Source: Thermocaproicibacter melissae (GTDB lineage Bacteria > Bacillota > Clostridia > Oscillospirales > Acutalibacteraceae). From it: DNA of 64,000 nt. The position numbers and the translations under genes are program-made. Of the stretch, positions 36,273 to 44,000 are shown piece after piece. Below the pieces are notes generated by a model. The model made no database searches. It was given only the letters and a program-made list of their open reading frames with translations, and was not told the DNA's origin. The DNA lies in the NCBI RefSeq assembly GCF_024498295.1, contig NZ_CP101827.1, positions 1,802,001 to 1,866,000 of the forward strand. The letters run 5' to 3'. Positions within the stretch are counted from its first letter, which is position 1. Each line of letters begins with the position of its first letter.

Positions 36273-36312
36273 AAAAACTCGGAATGCGGAATGCACCGGA
36301 TTCCGAGTTTTT
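36273..36312. terminator. Bidirectional terminator separating the secretion locus from its neighbour
   Basis: Perfect 13-base arms AAAAACTCGGAAT / ATTCCGAGTTTTT with a 14-base loop; T-runs on both sides. Confidence 0.85.
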
Positions 36313-36345
36313 ACTGTCAAAAACGGCGAAATGCCGAAGTTTCAG

Positions 36346-36374
36346 TTGAAAATTGTACTTTTATAATTTATAAT
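36346..36374 (+). promoter_or_regulatory. Promoter of the structured leader
   Basis: TTGAAA (36346-36351), 17-base spacer, TATAAT (36369-36374), ending about 10 bases before the leader motif. Confidence 0.8.
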
Positions 36375-36384
36375 ACTAATGTCA

Positions 36385-36436
36385 TAAATCGGGTGAGCAC
36401 CTACCGCACAAGGTTGCCTTGTGCGGTATTTTTTGT
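36385..36436 (+). ncRNA. Riboswitch-like leader with overlapping terminator
   Basis: Directly after a strong promoter comes TAAATCGGGTGAGCACC (small hairpin GGT-GAGC-ACC). A hairpin with arms TACCGCACAAGG / CCTTGTGCGGTA and TTTTTTG follows, i.e. a terminator overlapping the motif. The same 17-base block, one base different, recurs at 62126-62142, again followed by a hairpin with AGG(A)TTGC in its loop. Position before a transporter start suggests a ligand-responsive attenuator. A guanidine-IV (mepA-motif) type is possible from memory only; the class is not confirmed. Confidence 0.5.
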
Positions 36437-36449
36437 GGAGGGTAACTTA

Positions 36450-36575
36450 TGTGGAATATGATTTGGCCGATTCTGGTAGTCGTTGGGAGTCGGGTTGGTT
36501 CTCATTACGAAATGAACTCCACAAACAGAAAAAGTGCGGGAAGTGTATTCACACCCCGCACTTTTCCTTTATCTT
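36450..36575 (+). pseudogene. Truncated small EamA-type transporter behind the leader
   Basis: After GGAGGGTAACTT an ATG opens MWNMIWPILVVVGS, which looks like the first helix of a small EamA/DMT-type transporter. It then runs into unrelated residues (RVGSHYEMNSTNRKSAG) and stops after 41 codons, inside the 3' end of the convergent EamA gene. The rest of the transporter is gone. The regulatory leader therefore now controls nothing functional here. Confidence 0.5.
36531..36564 (-). terminator. Terminator overlapping the end of the EamA gene
   Basis: Arms AAAGTGCGGG / CCCGCACTTT followed by T-run on the minus strand; the distal arm overlaps the last codons of the EamA gene. Confidence 0.8.
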
Positions 36576-37433
36576 AACTTTTTTGAAGTCGATTTCACTT
36601 GCCATTGCCGCGCCGATTACCATAACGACTCCCACAATCGCCTCAGCGGTGATTCCCTCTTTCAGCACTAAGGCCGAAATAAGAACCGCAACGGTTGGAT
36701 CGATATAGCTGAACAGCGCCGCCGTCTGAGCCGGAACATTGCGCAGGCTCCCGAAATATAAGGAATAGGCAATTCCCGTGTGAACCACGCCCGCGACCAA
36801 AAGCATCAAGACAGAAAACGCATCCATTTTAAGAGCGGAAATGTCGTCTGTCAGCAATACATAGGGCAACAGCGCAATTGCCGAAATCGCCAACTGCAAG
36901 ATTGTTCTGTCGCTTGCACTTAGACCGACCATTTTCTTATTCAGCGTAACAACGGCGGCATACAGGACGGCAGCCCCCAACCCATAAAAGACTCCCGTCA
37001 GTCCAGAGACGCCTGTTTGCGTCACTCCGGAAACAAAAACCATTCCGCACACGGCGATAGCGGAACACAATCCTTTTTGCAGCGTGATTCTTTCCCGAAA
37101 AAAGAAAGGTGAAGTCAAAATAATAAAAACAGGAGCCATGTAATAGCAGATTGTCGCAACAGAAATTGTCGTGTAGCGGTAGGCCTCAAAAAGCAGGATC
37201 CAGTTCACGCCGAGCGCAATGCCGGATGCTAGCAGCTTCACGACGTTTTTCTTGATGGCCGCTGTGTCGAATTTTTCTTTCTTCACCCTGCGGAGGGCCA
37301 AAAGGAACAACGCGCCGATAAAGCCGCGCACAAAAGAAACAAGTGCCGAGGAACAAGGAATATATTTTCGCACCAGCCCGATTGTTCCGAAGATGGTCAT
37401 TGCTGAGATTAATTTTGCTTTATCCTTTTTCAC
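36549..37433 (-). CDS. EamA/DMT-family membrane transporter
   Basis: 294 residues from GTG 37433 (AGAGG upstream; TTG at 37451 is an alternative). Ten predicted helices in two EamA repeats: the first includes FVRGFIGALFLLALRR and ICYYMAPVFIILTSPFFFRE, the second YGLGAAVLYAAVVTLNKKM and FSYIDPTVAVLISALVLKE. These are typical drug/metabolite-superfamily motifs. Substrate unknown; inner membrane exporter likely. Single gene with its own terminator. Confidence 0.9.
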   Translation of the reverse strand: MKKDKAKLISAMTIFGTIGLVRKYIPCSSALVSFVRGFIGALFLLALRRVKKEKFDTAAIKKNVVKLLASGIALGVNWILLFEAYRYTTISVATICYYMAPVFIILTSPFFFRERITLQKGLCSAIAVCGMVFVSGVTQTGVSGLTGVFYGLGAAVLYAAVVTLNKKMVGLSASDRTILQLAISAIALLPYVLLTDDISALKMDAFSVLMLLVAGVVHTGIAYSLYFGSLRNVPAQTAALFSYIDPTVAVLISALVLKEGITAEAIVGVVMVIGAAMASEIDFKKVKIKEKCGV

Positions 37434-37483
37434 AGGTATCCTCTTTCCCAATTGGATTGGCTGTCAATTTCCCATTCTGCCGT

Positions 37484-38011
37484 TCATCGTTCCATGTGCT
37501 GCCGTGCCTTTTCCAGCTGCCGAACGAGAGGACGGTAAAGGAACAGCGCCGTGACGAAATTCGCCGCCCCGTGCATTACATCAAACGGAATACCGCTGAC
37601 AAAATAGGTTGCGGCATAGGCCGGCCCGAAAAGCGCAAGTTTAATTCCCGCGGAGGGAACATCGAACAGAAGTCCGAACAAGCCGAGCAGAACTGCCGCG
37701 CGTATTTCGCCTGATGTTTTCCTGAGAAATATCTTCACCAGCACGGTCAGCAGCGGCCAGTTGATGTAATAGAGAACAATCCAGTCTCCGGCTCCGTAGT
37801 AGGTACTCTCAACGACGGACAGGGTGGCGAAAACCAGAGCGGTACAGACGCCGCGCTCCAGCCCCATGACAACGGTAAAAACCGCCAGCAGAAGCGATAC
37901 CAGCTCCACGTTGGCAACTGGGGCAAGCACCAGTTTGGCCGCAAACGTGAGCGCTGCCCAGACGGCGACGAGGGCGATATCTCGTATTGTAACTTTTCCT
38001 TTCTTCATCAT
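37484..38011 (-). CDS. ECF transporter S component
   Basis: 175 residues with five to six helices, beginning MMKKGKVTIRDIALVAVWAA, a classic ECF S-component start with the AlaxxxAla-type helix that binds EcfT (VAVWAALTFAAKLVL). It confers substrate recognition on an ECF vitamin importer; the EcfAA'T module is not in the window. Its ATG overlaps the stop of the DUF4430 gene (ATGA). The DUF4430 partner and the B12-dependent metH nearby hint at a cobalamin-type substrate, not proven. Confidence 0.85.
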   Translation of the reverse strand: MMKKGKVTIRDIALVAVWAALTFAAKLVLAPVANVELVSLLLAVFTVVMGLERGVCTALVFATLSVVESTYYGAGDWIVLYYINWPLLTVLVKIFLRKTSGEIRAAVLLGLFGLLFDVPSAGIKLALFGPAYAATYFVSGIPFDVMHGAANFVTALFLYRPLVRQLEKARQHMER

Positions 38012-38403
38012 AGCGAAGTCAGGGTGAACCGATAGGTTTTTCCGTTTTCCAGCGGAAGTTCCGAAACGCCCACAGTCGCATCCTTTCCGTCCACTTTGAT
38101 ATTGAAATATTCCTTCGATGAATCCGCCTGCACACCGAGCATCCCGGTTATGTACAAACCGTACGGGCCGTTTTCTGTGGCAGGTTTCAAAGCATCCTGC
38201 TCGTCTTTTAGCAAATCGGCCACGGTGGAACGGCTGGATGTAAAGTGAAACGTCTGATTGATCTTGCTTTTCGGAATGACTACCTGCACAGTCACCGACT
38301 TTGTTCCCGCCTGCGGCTTCGGCGCCAGAAAATGAAAATACCCTGTAAGGAGCAGAGCGGCGGCCGCAAGCACCAGCAGAGCCAGGCCGATTTTTCTCTT
38401 CAT
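38008..38403 (-). CDS. DUF4430 exported protein
   Basis: 131 residues from ATG 38403. N-terminal signal anchor (IGLALLVLAAAALLLTGYFH), then a DUF4430 domain: SSRSTVADLLKDEQDALKP, YGLYITGMLGV, YFNIKVDGKDATVGVSELPL and YRFTLTSL. DUF4430 resembles the transcobalamin C-terminal domain and often accompanies ECF S components. It probably captures substrate outside the membrane for the coupled transporter. Translationally coupled to the S component. Confidence 0.85.
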   Translation of the reverse strand: MKRKIGLALLVLAAAALLLTGYFHFLAPKPQAGTKSVTVQVVIPKSKINQTFHFTSSRSTVADLLKDEQDALKPATENGPYGLYITGMLGVQADSSKEYFNIKVDGKDATVGVSELPLENGKTYRFTLTSL

Positions 38404-38519
38404 GAAAGCATGTTCCTTTCCGCACAATGGATTGGTGACAAACCAAGAGTTTCAATTGTTTTCCATTATACGACACTTCAGCAAAAGAAAGCAAGAAATA
38501 CGGATTTTCCAAAGACGAA

Positions 38520-38548
38520 TTGACGGGCTGAATTTTATACCTTATAAT
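38520..38548 (+). promoter_or_regulatory. Promoter of the met T-box operon
   Basis: TTGACG (38520-38525), 17-base spacer, TATAAT (38543-38548), about 25 bases before the T-box leader. Confidence 0.85.
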
Positions 38549-38571
38549 TGTAACAATAAATATTCGAAACA

Positions 38572-38850
38572 CAATGACGAAGAGAGTAGGTCCCGTGAAC
38601 ACCAAACAGAGATGTTTCCCGTTGGCTGAAAGGAAACTGGCGCGAAGGCGACTGAAGATGGCTTCCGAGTGGCGCACCGATGTGGAGAATTCCATTTAGG
38701 CTGCGACGGGTGTTTCCCGTTACAGAAAACGAGTATCCGGGTATATTCCGGCGTACTTACGGAGGTCCCGAGCCGTGAGGCGGGATGAATTGAAGTGGTA
38801 ACACGGGAGCAATTCTCGTCTTCTGTTAGGGAAGACGGGATTTTTTATTA
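38572..38850 (+). promoter_or_regulatory. T-box leader (probably methionine) before metF-metH
   Basis: About 280 bases. It opens with GAAGAGAGTAGG (Stem I base), has the AGATG bulge sequence, and ends with the T-box GAAGTGGTAACACGGGAGC (38792-38810), which pairs with uncharged tRNA ends. A terminator CTCGTCTTC...GAAGACGGGA with TTTTTT follows (38815-38848); the T-box can pair in the alternative antiterminator. Methionine is inferred from the genes controlled; I could not fix the specifier codon by eye. Confidence 0.85.
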
Positions 38851-38883
38851 GACGGAATTTTCTGTTGCATGAAGGAGGACGCC

Positions 38884-39747
38884 ATGAAAATCAGCGAGAT
38901 ATTGGGGAGCGGGAAGGTCACGGTTTCGTGCGAAGTTTTTCCGCCGAAAAAAGCGGTGGACCTGGAACAGGTGCAGGAGGTCGTTCGCCAAATCGCATCC
39001 TATAATCCTGCCTTTCTGAGCGTCACCTACGGTGCCGGCGGCGGGACTTCACAGAACACGGTGAAAATCGCTGCCGATGTTCAAAGGCTGGGCATTCCCG
39101 CGCTGGCACATCTGACCTGCGTTTGCGCCACGAAAGAGAAAATCGCCGCTGTGCTGCAGGAGCTGAAAGAGAACCACATAGAAAACGTGCTCGCCCTGCG
39201 CGGCGACATTCCCCCCGGGGTGGAATTTCCGACTCCGCGGCAATATCAGCACGCCTGCGAGCTCGTCCGCGAAATCAAGGCAGCCGGCGATTTCTGCATC
39301 GGCGCGGCCTGCTATCCGGACGGGCATGTGGAATGCGAACACAAAGATGACGACATCGGCTACCTCAAGGAAAAAGTGGACGCGGGCTGTGATTTTCTGA
39401 CCACCCAGATGTTCTTTGACAACAACGTGCTTTACAATTTCCTTTACCGAATCATGGCCAAAGGGATTCATGTTCCGGTGGTTGCGGGAATCATGCCTGT
39501 GACAAACAGCAAGCAGATTAAGCGAATCTGCGCGCTTTCCGGCACGACCCTCCCGCCCCGTTTCCGCGCGATTGTCGATAAGTTCTCCGACAAGCCAGAG
39601 GCGATGAAGCAGGCAGGCATCGCCTACGCGACAGAGCAGATTATTGACCTGATTTCAAACGGTGTAAACGCTATTCACATCTATACCATGAATAAGCCCG
39701 AAGTTGCGGGAAAAATCATGGAGAACCTTTCGGAGATAATCGGCTGA
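38884..39747 (+). CDS. metF: 5,10-methylenetetrahydrofolate reductase
   Basis: 287 residues. Reduces methylene-THF to methyl-THF, the methyl donor for MetH. Motifs: VSCEVFPPKK at the start (catalytic Glu), SVTYGAGGGTSQNTVKIA, LALRGDIP and DAGCDFLTTQMFFDN. ATG at 38884 has GGAGG seven bases upstream; an upstream in-frame ATG at 38869 is less likely. First gene of the T-box operon, one base before the MetH-activation gene. Confidence 0.96.
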   Translation: MKISEILGSGKVTVSCEVFPPKKAVDLEQVQEVVRQIASYNPAFLSVTYGAGGGTSQNTVKIAADVQRLGIPALAHLTCVCATKEKIAAVLQELKENHIENVLALRGDIPPGVEFPTPRQYQHACELVREIKAAGDFCIGAACYPDGHVECEHKDDDIGYLKEKVDAGCDFLTTQMFFDNNVLYNFLYRIMAKGIHVPVVAGIMPVTNSKQIKRICALSGTTLPPRFRAIVDKFSDKPEAMKQAGIAYATEQIIDLISNGVNAIHIYTMNKPEVAGKIMENLSEIIG

Positions 39748-39748
39748 G

Positions 39749-40399
39749 ATGAAATTGCAAGAAAGTGAAATCCTTCGATATCTGGGATACCGCGGGAAAC
39801 AGCCCGATGCCGCTCTGCACAAAATGATTCTTTCCTGTGCGGAAGAGGTGGAGCGGGTCGCCACCCCGCGAAGCGTCTATCGGCTTTTTCCGGTAACTTT
39901 TGGTGAGAACTGCGTACAGTTGGGAAACATTACAGTAGAAGGGCACGACCTGCGGCAACATATCCGCGGGTGCAAAGAAGCCGTACTGTTTGCCGCAACG
40001 ATTGGAATTCAGGCGGACATCCTGCTGGAGCGGTACAGCCACATGGATATGAGCAGGGCCGCTGTGCTTCAGGCTGCTGCCGCCGCCATGATGGAAAGCT
40101 ATTGCGACGAAGAAGAGAAGAAAATCCGTGAGCAGGTTGCCGACCGCGGACTTTTCCTCCGGCCGCGGTACAGCCCCGGCTACGGGGATTTTCCCATTCA
40201 GTTGCAGAAGGATATTTTGAACGCACTGGACTGCCCGAAGCGCATCGGGCTTTCCATGACGGAAAGCTATATGCTGGTACCGACCAAATCGGTGACTGCC
40301 GTGATTGGGCTGACCTCAGATCCGACCGGCTGCCACATTGCCAAATGCATGGGATGCAGCAACAAAAACTGCCCGTTCAGAAAGGAAGGCAACGAATGA
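39749..40399 (+). CDS. Stand-alone MetH reactivation-domain protein
   Basis: 216 residues homologous to the AdoMet-binding activation domain at the C-terminus of classical MetH, with the key RYSPGYGDFPIQLQ motif (R-x-x-x-G-Y) and a Cys-rich tail (CMGCSNKNCPF). It would help reductive remethylation of the inactive cob(II)alamin of the short MetH encoded next. The stop overlaps the metH start (ATGA), supporting a functional pair made from a split gene. Confidence 0.9.
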   Translation: MKLQESEILRYLGYRGKQPDAALHKMILSCAEEVERVATPRSVYRLFPVTFGENCVQLGNITVEGHDLRQHIRGCKEAVLFAATIGIQADILLERYSHMDMSRAAVLQAAAAAMMESYCDEEEKKIREQVADRGLFLRPRYSPGYGDFPIQLQKDILNALDCPKRIGLSMTESYMLVPTKSVTAVIGLTSDPTGCHIAKCMGCSNKNCPFRKEGNE

Positions 40400-42771
40400 A
40401 CCTGTTTGAAACTCTGGGAAAACGGCTGGTGTTTTTCGACGGAGGCATGGGTACCCTGTTGCAGGAGAAAGGCCTTGCAGCCGGAGAACTGCCGGAGCTG
40501 TGGAATTTGGAGCATCCGGAAATCATCGAGGACATTCACCGAGCCTATCTGGATGCCGGAGCGGACATCATCAAAACAAACACCTTCGGAGCAAACAGGG
40601 CAAAATTGCGCGGCTGCGGCCACAGCGTTTCCGAAATCGTTACGGCGGCAGTCAGACTTGCCAAGAAAGCTGCGGCGGAAAAAGACGCTCTTGTCGCCAT
40701 GGACATCGGCCCCACGGGAAAACTGCTTCGGCCCATGGGCGACCTCGACTTTGAGGATGCCGTTTTCCTGTTTGGCGAAGCGGCAAAAGCGGGAGAACAG
40801 GCCGGTGCCGATTTGATTCTGGTCGAAACCATGAGCGACACTTACGAATGTAAGGCCGCTGTGCTTGCCGCGAAGGAAAACACAAACCTGCCCGTGTTTG
40901 CCACACTTATTGTGGACGAGCGCGGCAAACTCCTCACGGGCGGAGACATTCCGGCGGCTGTTGCGATGCTGGAAGGTCTGGGCGTAGACGCCCTCGGTTT
41001 GAACTGCGGGCTAGGGCCGGATCAGCTTCTGGAATTTCTTCCGCAGCTGCAGGAGTGCTGCTCCGTTCCAATCATCATCAATCCGAACGCAGGCCTGCCG
41101 CACGACGTAAACGGCAAAAACGTGTTTGACGTAGGCCCGGAGGAATTCGCAGCCGATTCAAAAAAAATGGCGGAAGGCGGCGCATGGCTGCTCGGAGGAT
41201 GCTGCGGCACGACTCCTGCGCATATCCGCGCCATGGTGAACCTTTGCGCCGGCATCACCCCGAAGCCGATTGAAAAGAAAAATTTCACGGTGATTTCCTC
41301 CTCACAGAAAGCGGTTTATTTCGGAGGGAAACCGGTTCTGATCGGCGAACGAATCAACCCGACCGGAAAATCACGGCTGAAGCAGGCGCTTCGGGATAAC
41401 GATATGGATTATCTTCTTCGGGAAGCGGTAACCCAGCAGCAGAACGGAGCCCACGTGCTTGACGTCAACGTGGGGCTTCCCGAAATCGACGAAGTCAGCG
41501 TTCTGCGGAAGGCCGTGCAGGAAATTCAGGCGATTGTCAGTCTGCCGCTCCAAATCGACACCTCCAATCCGGCGGCGATGGAAGCCTCCATGCGCATCTA
41601 CAATGGCAAGCCGCTGGTCAACTCCGTCAACGGCAAAGCGGAAAGCATGAAGGCCGTCTTCCCCCTTGTGAAAAAATACGGTGGCGCTGTAATCTGCCTG
41701 ACGCTCGACGAAAACGGAATTCCCGATACGGCGCAAGGGCGCTTCGCCATTGCGAAGAAAATCATGAAAACCGCTGAGGCTTACGGAATCGACAAAAAAG
41801 ACCTCATTGTGGATACACTTGTCATGACAATCAGCGCGGGGCAGCAAAACGCGGCTGTTACGCTGGAGGCGCTGCGCATGGTGCGCGAACGTCTCGGCCT
41901 TTGCACATCGCTCGGCGTTTCCAACGTATCGTTCGGTTTGCCGCACCGGGAGCACCTCAACGCGGCGTTCTTCACCATGGCCCTCCAGAACGGACTGAAC
42001 GCGGCAATTATCAACCCGAATTCCACCGCGATGCTCAACGCCTATTACGCATTCTGCGCATTGAACGGGACAGACGCGCAGTGCATGGACTACATCGGGC
42101 ACTTCAGTCAGCAGGAAGCCGCAGCCAAGCCGGATTCCGGAACGCAGGTTTCTCTGCCTGAGGCGATTTACCGCGGCCTCAAGGACAGCGCGAAAACGGC
42201 AGCGTCCGCACTTCTGGCAGAAAAGGAGCCGCTCGACATCATCAACACGGAAATGATTCCCGCCTTGGACCGGGTTGGCGTGGATTTTGAAAAAGGAACG
42301 CTGTTTCTCCCCCAGCTTCTGATGAGTGCGGAAGCCGCAAAGGCGGCATTCGAGGTTCTTCGCGCGAAGATGCGTGAAAAAGGAGAAACGGCAAAAAAGG
42401 GGAAAATCATTCTTGCAACCGTCAAGGGCGATATTCACGACATCGGCAAAAATATTGTGAAGGTCTTGCTGGAAAACTACAGCTTTGACGTTATCGACCT
42501 TGGCAGGGACGTTCCGCCGGAGACAATTGTGGAAACGGCGCGGGCGCAGAATGTGAAGCTGGTCGGTTTGAGCGCCCTCATGACAACGACCGTTGTGAAT
42601 ATGGAAGAAACCATCCGCCAGCTGCACGCGGCTTTGCCGGACTGCAAGGTCATGGTGGGCGGTGCTGTGCTTACGCCCGAATACGCCAAGAAAATCCACG
42701 CGGATTTTTATTCAAAAGACGCCATGGGTTCCGTGCGTTTTGCCCAGAAGGTTTTTGAGCAACAGCCTTGA
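40396..42771 (+). CDS. metH: Cobalamin-dependent methionine synthase (three-domain form)
   Basis: 791 residues. Homocysteine domain (1-~290) with zinc ligands C204, C269 and C270 (GLNCGLGP, LLGGCCGTTPAHIR); methyl-THF domain (~315-570) with IGERINPTGKSRLK; B12 cap and binding domains (~600-791) with the DxHxxG loop GDIHDIGKN, H681 binding cobalt. The C-terminal activation domain of ~1200-residue MetH is absent here and encoded separately by the preceding gene. Makes methionine from homocysteine. ATG overlaps the upstream stop. Confidence 0.96.
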   Translation: MNLFETLGKRLVFFDGGMGTLLQEKGLAAGELPELWNLEHPEIIEDIHRAYLDAGADIIKTNTFGANRAKLRGCGHSVSEIVTAAVRLAKKAAAEKDALVAMDIGPTGKLLRPMGDLDFEDAVFLFGEAAKAGEQAGADLILVETMSDTYECKAAVLAAKENTNLPVFATLIVDERGKLLTGGDIPAAVAMLEGLGVDALGLNCGLGPDQLLEFLPQLQECCSVPIIINPNAGLPHDVNGKNVFDVGPEEFAADSKKMAEGGAWLLGGCCGTTPAHIRAMVNLCAGITPKPIEKKNFTVISSSQKAVYFGGKPVLIGERINPTGKSRLKQALRDNDMDYLLREAVTQQQNGAHVLDVNVGLPEIDEVSVLRKAVQEIQAIVSLPLQIDTSNPAAMEASMRIYNGKPLVNSVNGKAESMKAVFPLVKKYGGAVICLTLDENGIPDTAQGRFAIAKKIMKTAEAYGIDKKDLIVDTLVMTISAGQQNAAVTLEALRMVRERLGLCTSLGVSNVSFGLPHREHLNAAFFTMALQNGLNAAIINPNSTAMLNAYYAFCALNGTDAQCMDYIGHFSQQEAAAKPDSGTQVSLPEAIYRGLKDSAKTAASALLAEKEPLDIINTEMIPALDRVGVDFEKGTLFLPQLLMSAEAAKAAFEVLRAKMREKGETAKKGKIILATVKGDIHDIGKNIVKVLLENYSFDVIDLGRDVPPETIVETARAQNVKLVGLSALMTTTVVNMEETIRQLHAALPDCKVMVGGAVLTPEYAKKIHADFYSKDAMGSVRFAQKVFEQQP

Positions 42772-42797
42772 GATGATTCCGCCATAGCATAAAAGGA

Positions 42798-42827
42798 AGA
42801 CCCGCATGAAATATCATGCGGGTCTTT
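42798..42827 (+). terminator. Terminator of the met operon
   Basis: Arms AAGACCCGCATGA / TCATGCGGGTCTT, 4-base loop, then GCGTTTTT. Confidence 0.9.
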
Positions 42828-42829
42828 GC

Positions 42830-43028
42830 GTTTTTCCGTTAACGGAATTGTCTGTAAATCATTTGCTTTAATTTTGGATTGATGACTTCTTCGGTGACCT
42901 CTTTCCCTATCGTGGAAACAGATTGTCCCCTCTATGTCCCCTTTTATTTAATTTTTGTTTACTTTTTGTTAATTTTATTGCATTTCCTGCTTACGTTTTG
43001 TTAACAAGAAAACGAGCCTAAAAATACG
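42830..43028. other. Intergenic AT-rich stretch
   Basis: AT-rich, with repeated TTTTGTTAA-like words (42950-43010) and no credible reading frame. Nothing identifiable. Confidence 0.4.
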
Positions 43029-43076
43029 AAAAACCCGCATGAATACTGAACTTTTCAGCACTCATACGGGTTTTTG
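43029..43076 (-). terminator. Terminator after tRNA-Pro
   Basis: Arms around AAACCCG / CGGGTTT with an internal imperfect stem, directly downstream of the tRNA on the minus strand. Confidence 0.75.
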
Positions 43077-43079
43077 TTT

Positions 43080-43155
43080 TGGTCCGAGTGGCGGGACTTG
43101 AACCCACGGCCTCTTGACCCCCAGTCAAGCGCGCTACCAGCTGCGCCACACCCGG
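43080..43155 (-). tRNA. tRNA-Pro (GGG)
   Basis: 76 bases including encoded CCA. Acceptor CCGGGTG / CACTCGG, D-stem GCGC/GCGC, anticodon stem CTTGA/TCAAG with loop CTGGGGG (anticodon GGG), T-arm GTGGG-TTCAAGT-CCCGC, discriminator A. Confidence 0.96.
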
Positions 43156-43168
43156 AAACAACTTTAAT

Positions 43169-43197
43169 AGTATATCATGTTCTGCTGCATCTTGCAA
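43169..43197 (-). promoter_or_regulatory. Promoter of tRNA-Pro
   Basis: Minus strand TTGCAA (43192-43197), 17-base spacer, TATACT (43169-43174), 13 bases before the tRNA. Confidence 0.8.
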
Positions 43198-43372
43198 GAG
43201 ATGACTGCAAATTTTCGCTTTTCCTGCTCCCTTACGAATGACGAAAAAATTTCTCTTTTCCAAAAAATCCTGGGTATGATTTATCCCTGCAAATATGGTT
43301 CCCTGTCAATTCCTTCTGCATATTATGAAGATGAAATTAAGATTTTTCACCGCAAAAAGAAAGGAGATTATC

Positions 43373-43582
43373 ATGCAAACATCTGCCGATGCTCTCTCGC
43401 GTGCCGGTGTTTCCAGAAAGGACTGCACTTCAAATCCCACTCCTTTCCCGAAGAAGACTCCGGTCGCGATGGCTTATATCCCATTTCAGCAGTTTGGCGA
43501 ACTCTATCCACCTGAAAAAGGATACCAAAGAGGAACAATTTTCCCCGACCTTGATAAACCGTGGGGAGGCATGATGAAATGA
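43373..43582 (+). CDS. cotJA: Spore coat protein CotJA
   Basis: 69 residues. The conserved MAYIPFQQFGELYPPEKGYQ and TIFPDLDKPW blocks identify CotJA, first protein of the mother-cell-expressed cotJ operon. AAAGGAG precedes the ATG. Its stop overlaps the cotJB start (ATGA). A CATATTAT at 43319-43326 could be a SigE-type -10, but the -35 is not convincing. Confidence 0.9.
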   Translation: MQTSADALSRAGVSRKDCTSNPTPFPKKTPVAMAYIPFQQFGELYPPEKGYQRGTIFPDLDKPWGGMMK

Positions 43583-43818
43583 CAGAACGGGAAAAGCTTT
43601 TGAATCAGCTTGGTGCAGTGCGCTTTGCTATGCTGGACCTACACCTTTACCTCGATTCACACCCGGGAGATTGCAACGCTGCATCGAAACTAGAAGAATA
43701 CCGCAAAATGGCAGCCGCGCTCGTAGCAAAATACGAATCGGCATACGGTCCATTGAACCAATCACAACAGTACACCAGCCGTTGGGCTTGGATTTCCGAG
43801 CCATGGCCATGGGATTGA
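43579..43818 (+). CDS. cotJB: Spore coat protein CotJB
   Basis: 79 residues of the CotJB family: QLGAVRFAMLDLHLYLDSHP, then AKYESAYGPLNQSQQYT and the Trp-rich tail WAWISEPWPWD. Starts inside the end of cotJA and lies 17 bases before cotJC. Part of the spore coat; acts with CotJA and CotJC. Confidence 0.92.
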   Translation: MTEREKLLNQLGAVRFAMLDLHLYLDSHPGDCNAASKLEEYRKMAAALVAKYESAYGPLNQSQQYTSRWAWISEPWPWD

Positions 43819-43835
43819 GAGAGGAGTAACGTAGA

Positions 43836-43946
43836 ATGTGGACTTATGAAAAGCGTTTGCAATATCCAGTAAACATTAAAACGACGAACCCGAAGCTCGC
43901 TCAGATCATCATTGCGCAGTATGGCGGGCCATACTGCTTTTTGTGA
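43836..43946 (+). pseudogene. cotJC: 5' part of interrupted cotJC
   Basis: ATG at 43836 after GAGAGGAG opens MWTYEKRLQYPVNIKTTNPK and LAQIIIAQYGG, the normal CotJC N-terminus. After QYGG the frame enters foreign DNA, giving P-Y-C-F-L and a stop at 43944-43946. The missing remainder is at 47951-48612. Joining the two at their common AGTATGGCGG gives a continuous 247-residue CotJC, so this is likely an interrupted, repairable gene rather than a dead one. Confidence 0.93.
43916..43937. repeat. Inverted repeat around the left attachment core
   Basis: GCAGTATGG (43916-43924) and CCATACTGC (43929-43937) are perfect inverted arms around CGGG, overlapping the crossover core at the left end of the element. 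Such symmetry is typical of serine-recombinase sites. Confidence 0.7.
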
Positions 43947-43963
43947 TGGCTGCTTCTGTTAAG

Positions 43964-43997
43964 AAAGGGCATCGCGGTTCGGTTCGCAATGCCCTTT
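43964..43997. terminator. Bidirectional terminator inside the element's left end
   Basis: Arms AAAGGGCATCGCG / CGCAATGCCCTTT with one mismatch; T-run on the plus side. It ends both the truncated cotJC transcript and the lysin gene. Confidence 0.8.
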
Positions 43998-44000
43998 TTG

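Noticed and set aside
38572-38850. SAM riboswitch before metF
   Set aside because: The SAM-I core is absent, while GAAGTGGTAACACGGG and the overlapping terminator identify a T-box.
41371-42699. 442-residue antisense frame in metH
   Set aside because: A shadow of the GC-rich metH coding frame; metH motifs are unmistakable on the plus strand.
43836-43946. cotJC simply a dead, truncated gene
   Set aside because: Both halves are intact to the base at a shared core and a recombinase sits by the right junction, so it is better read as interrupted.
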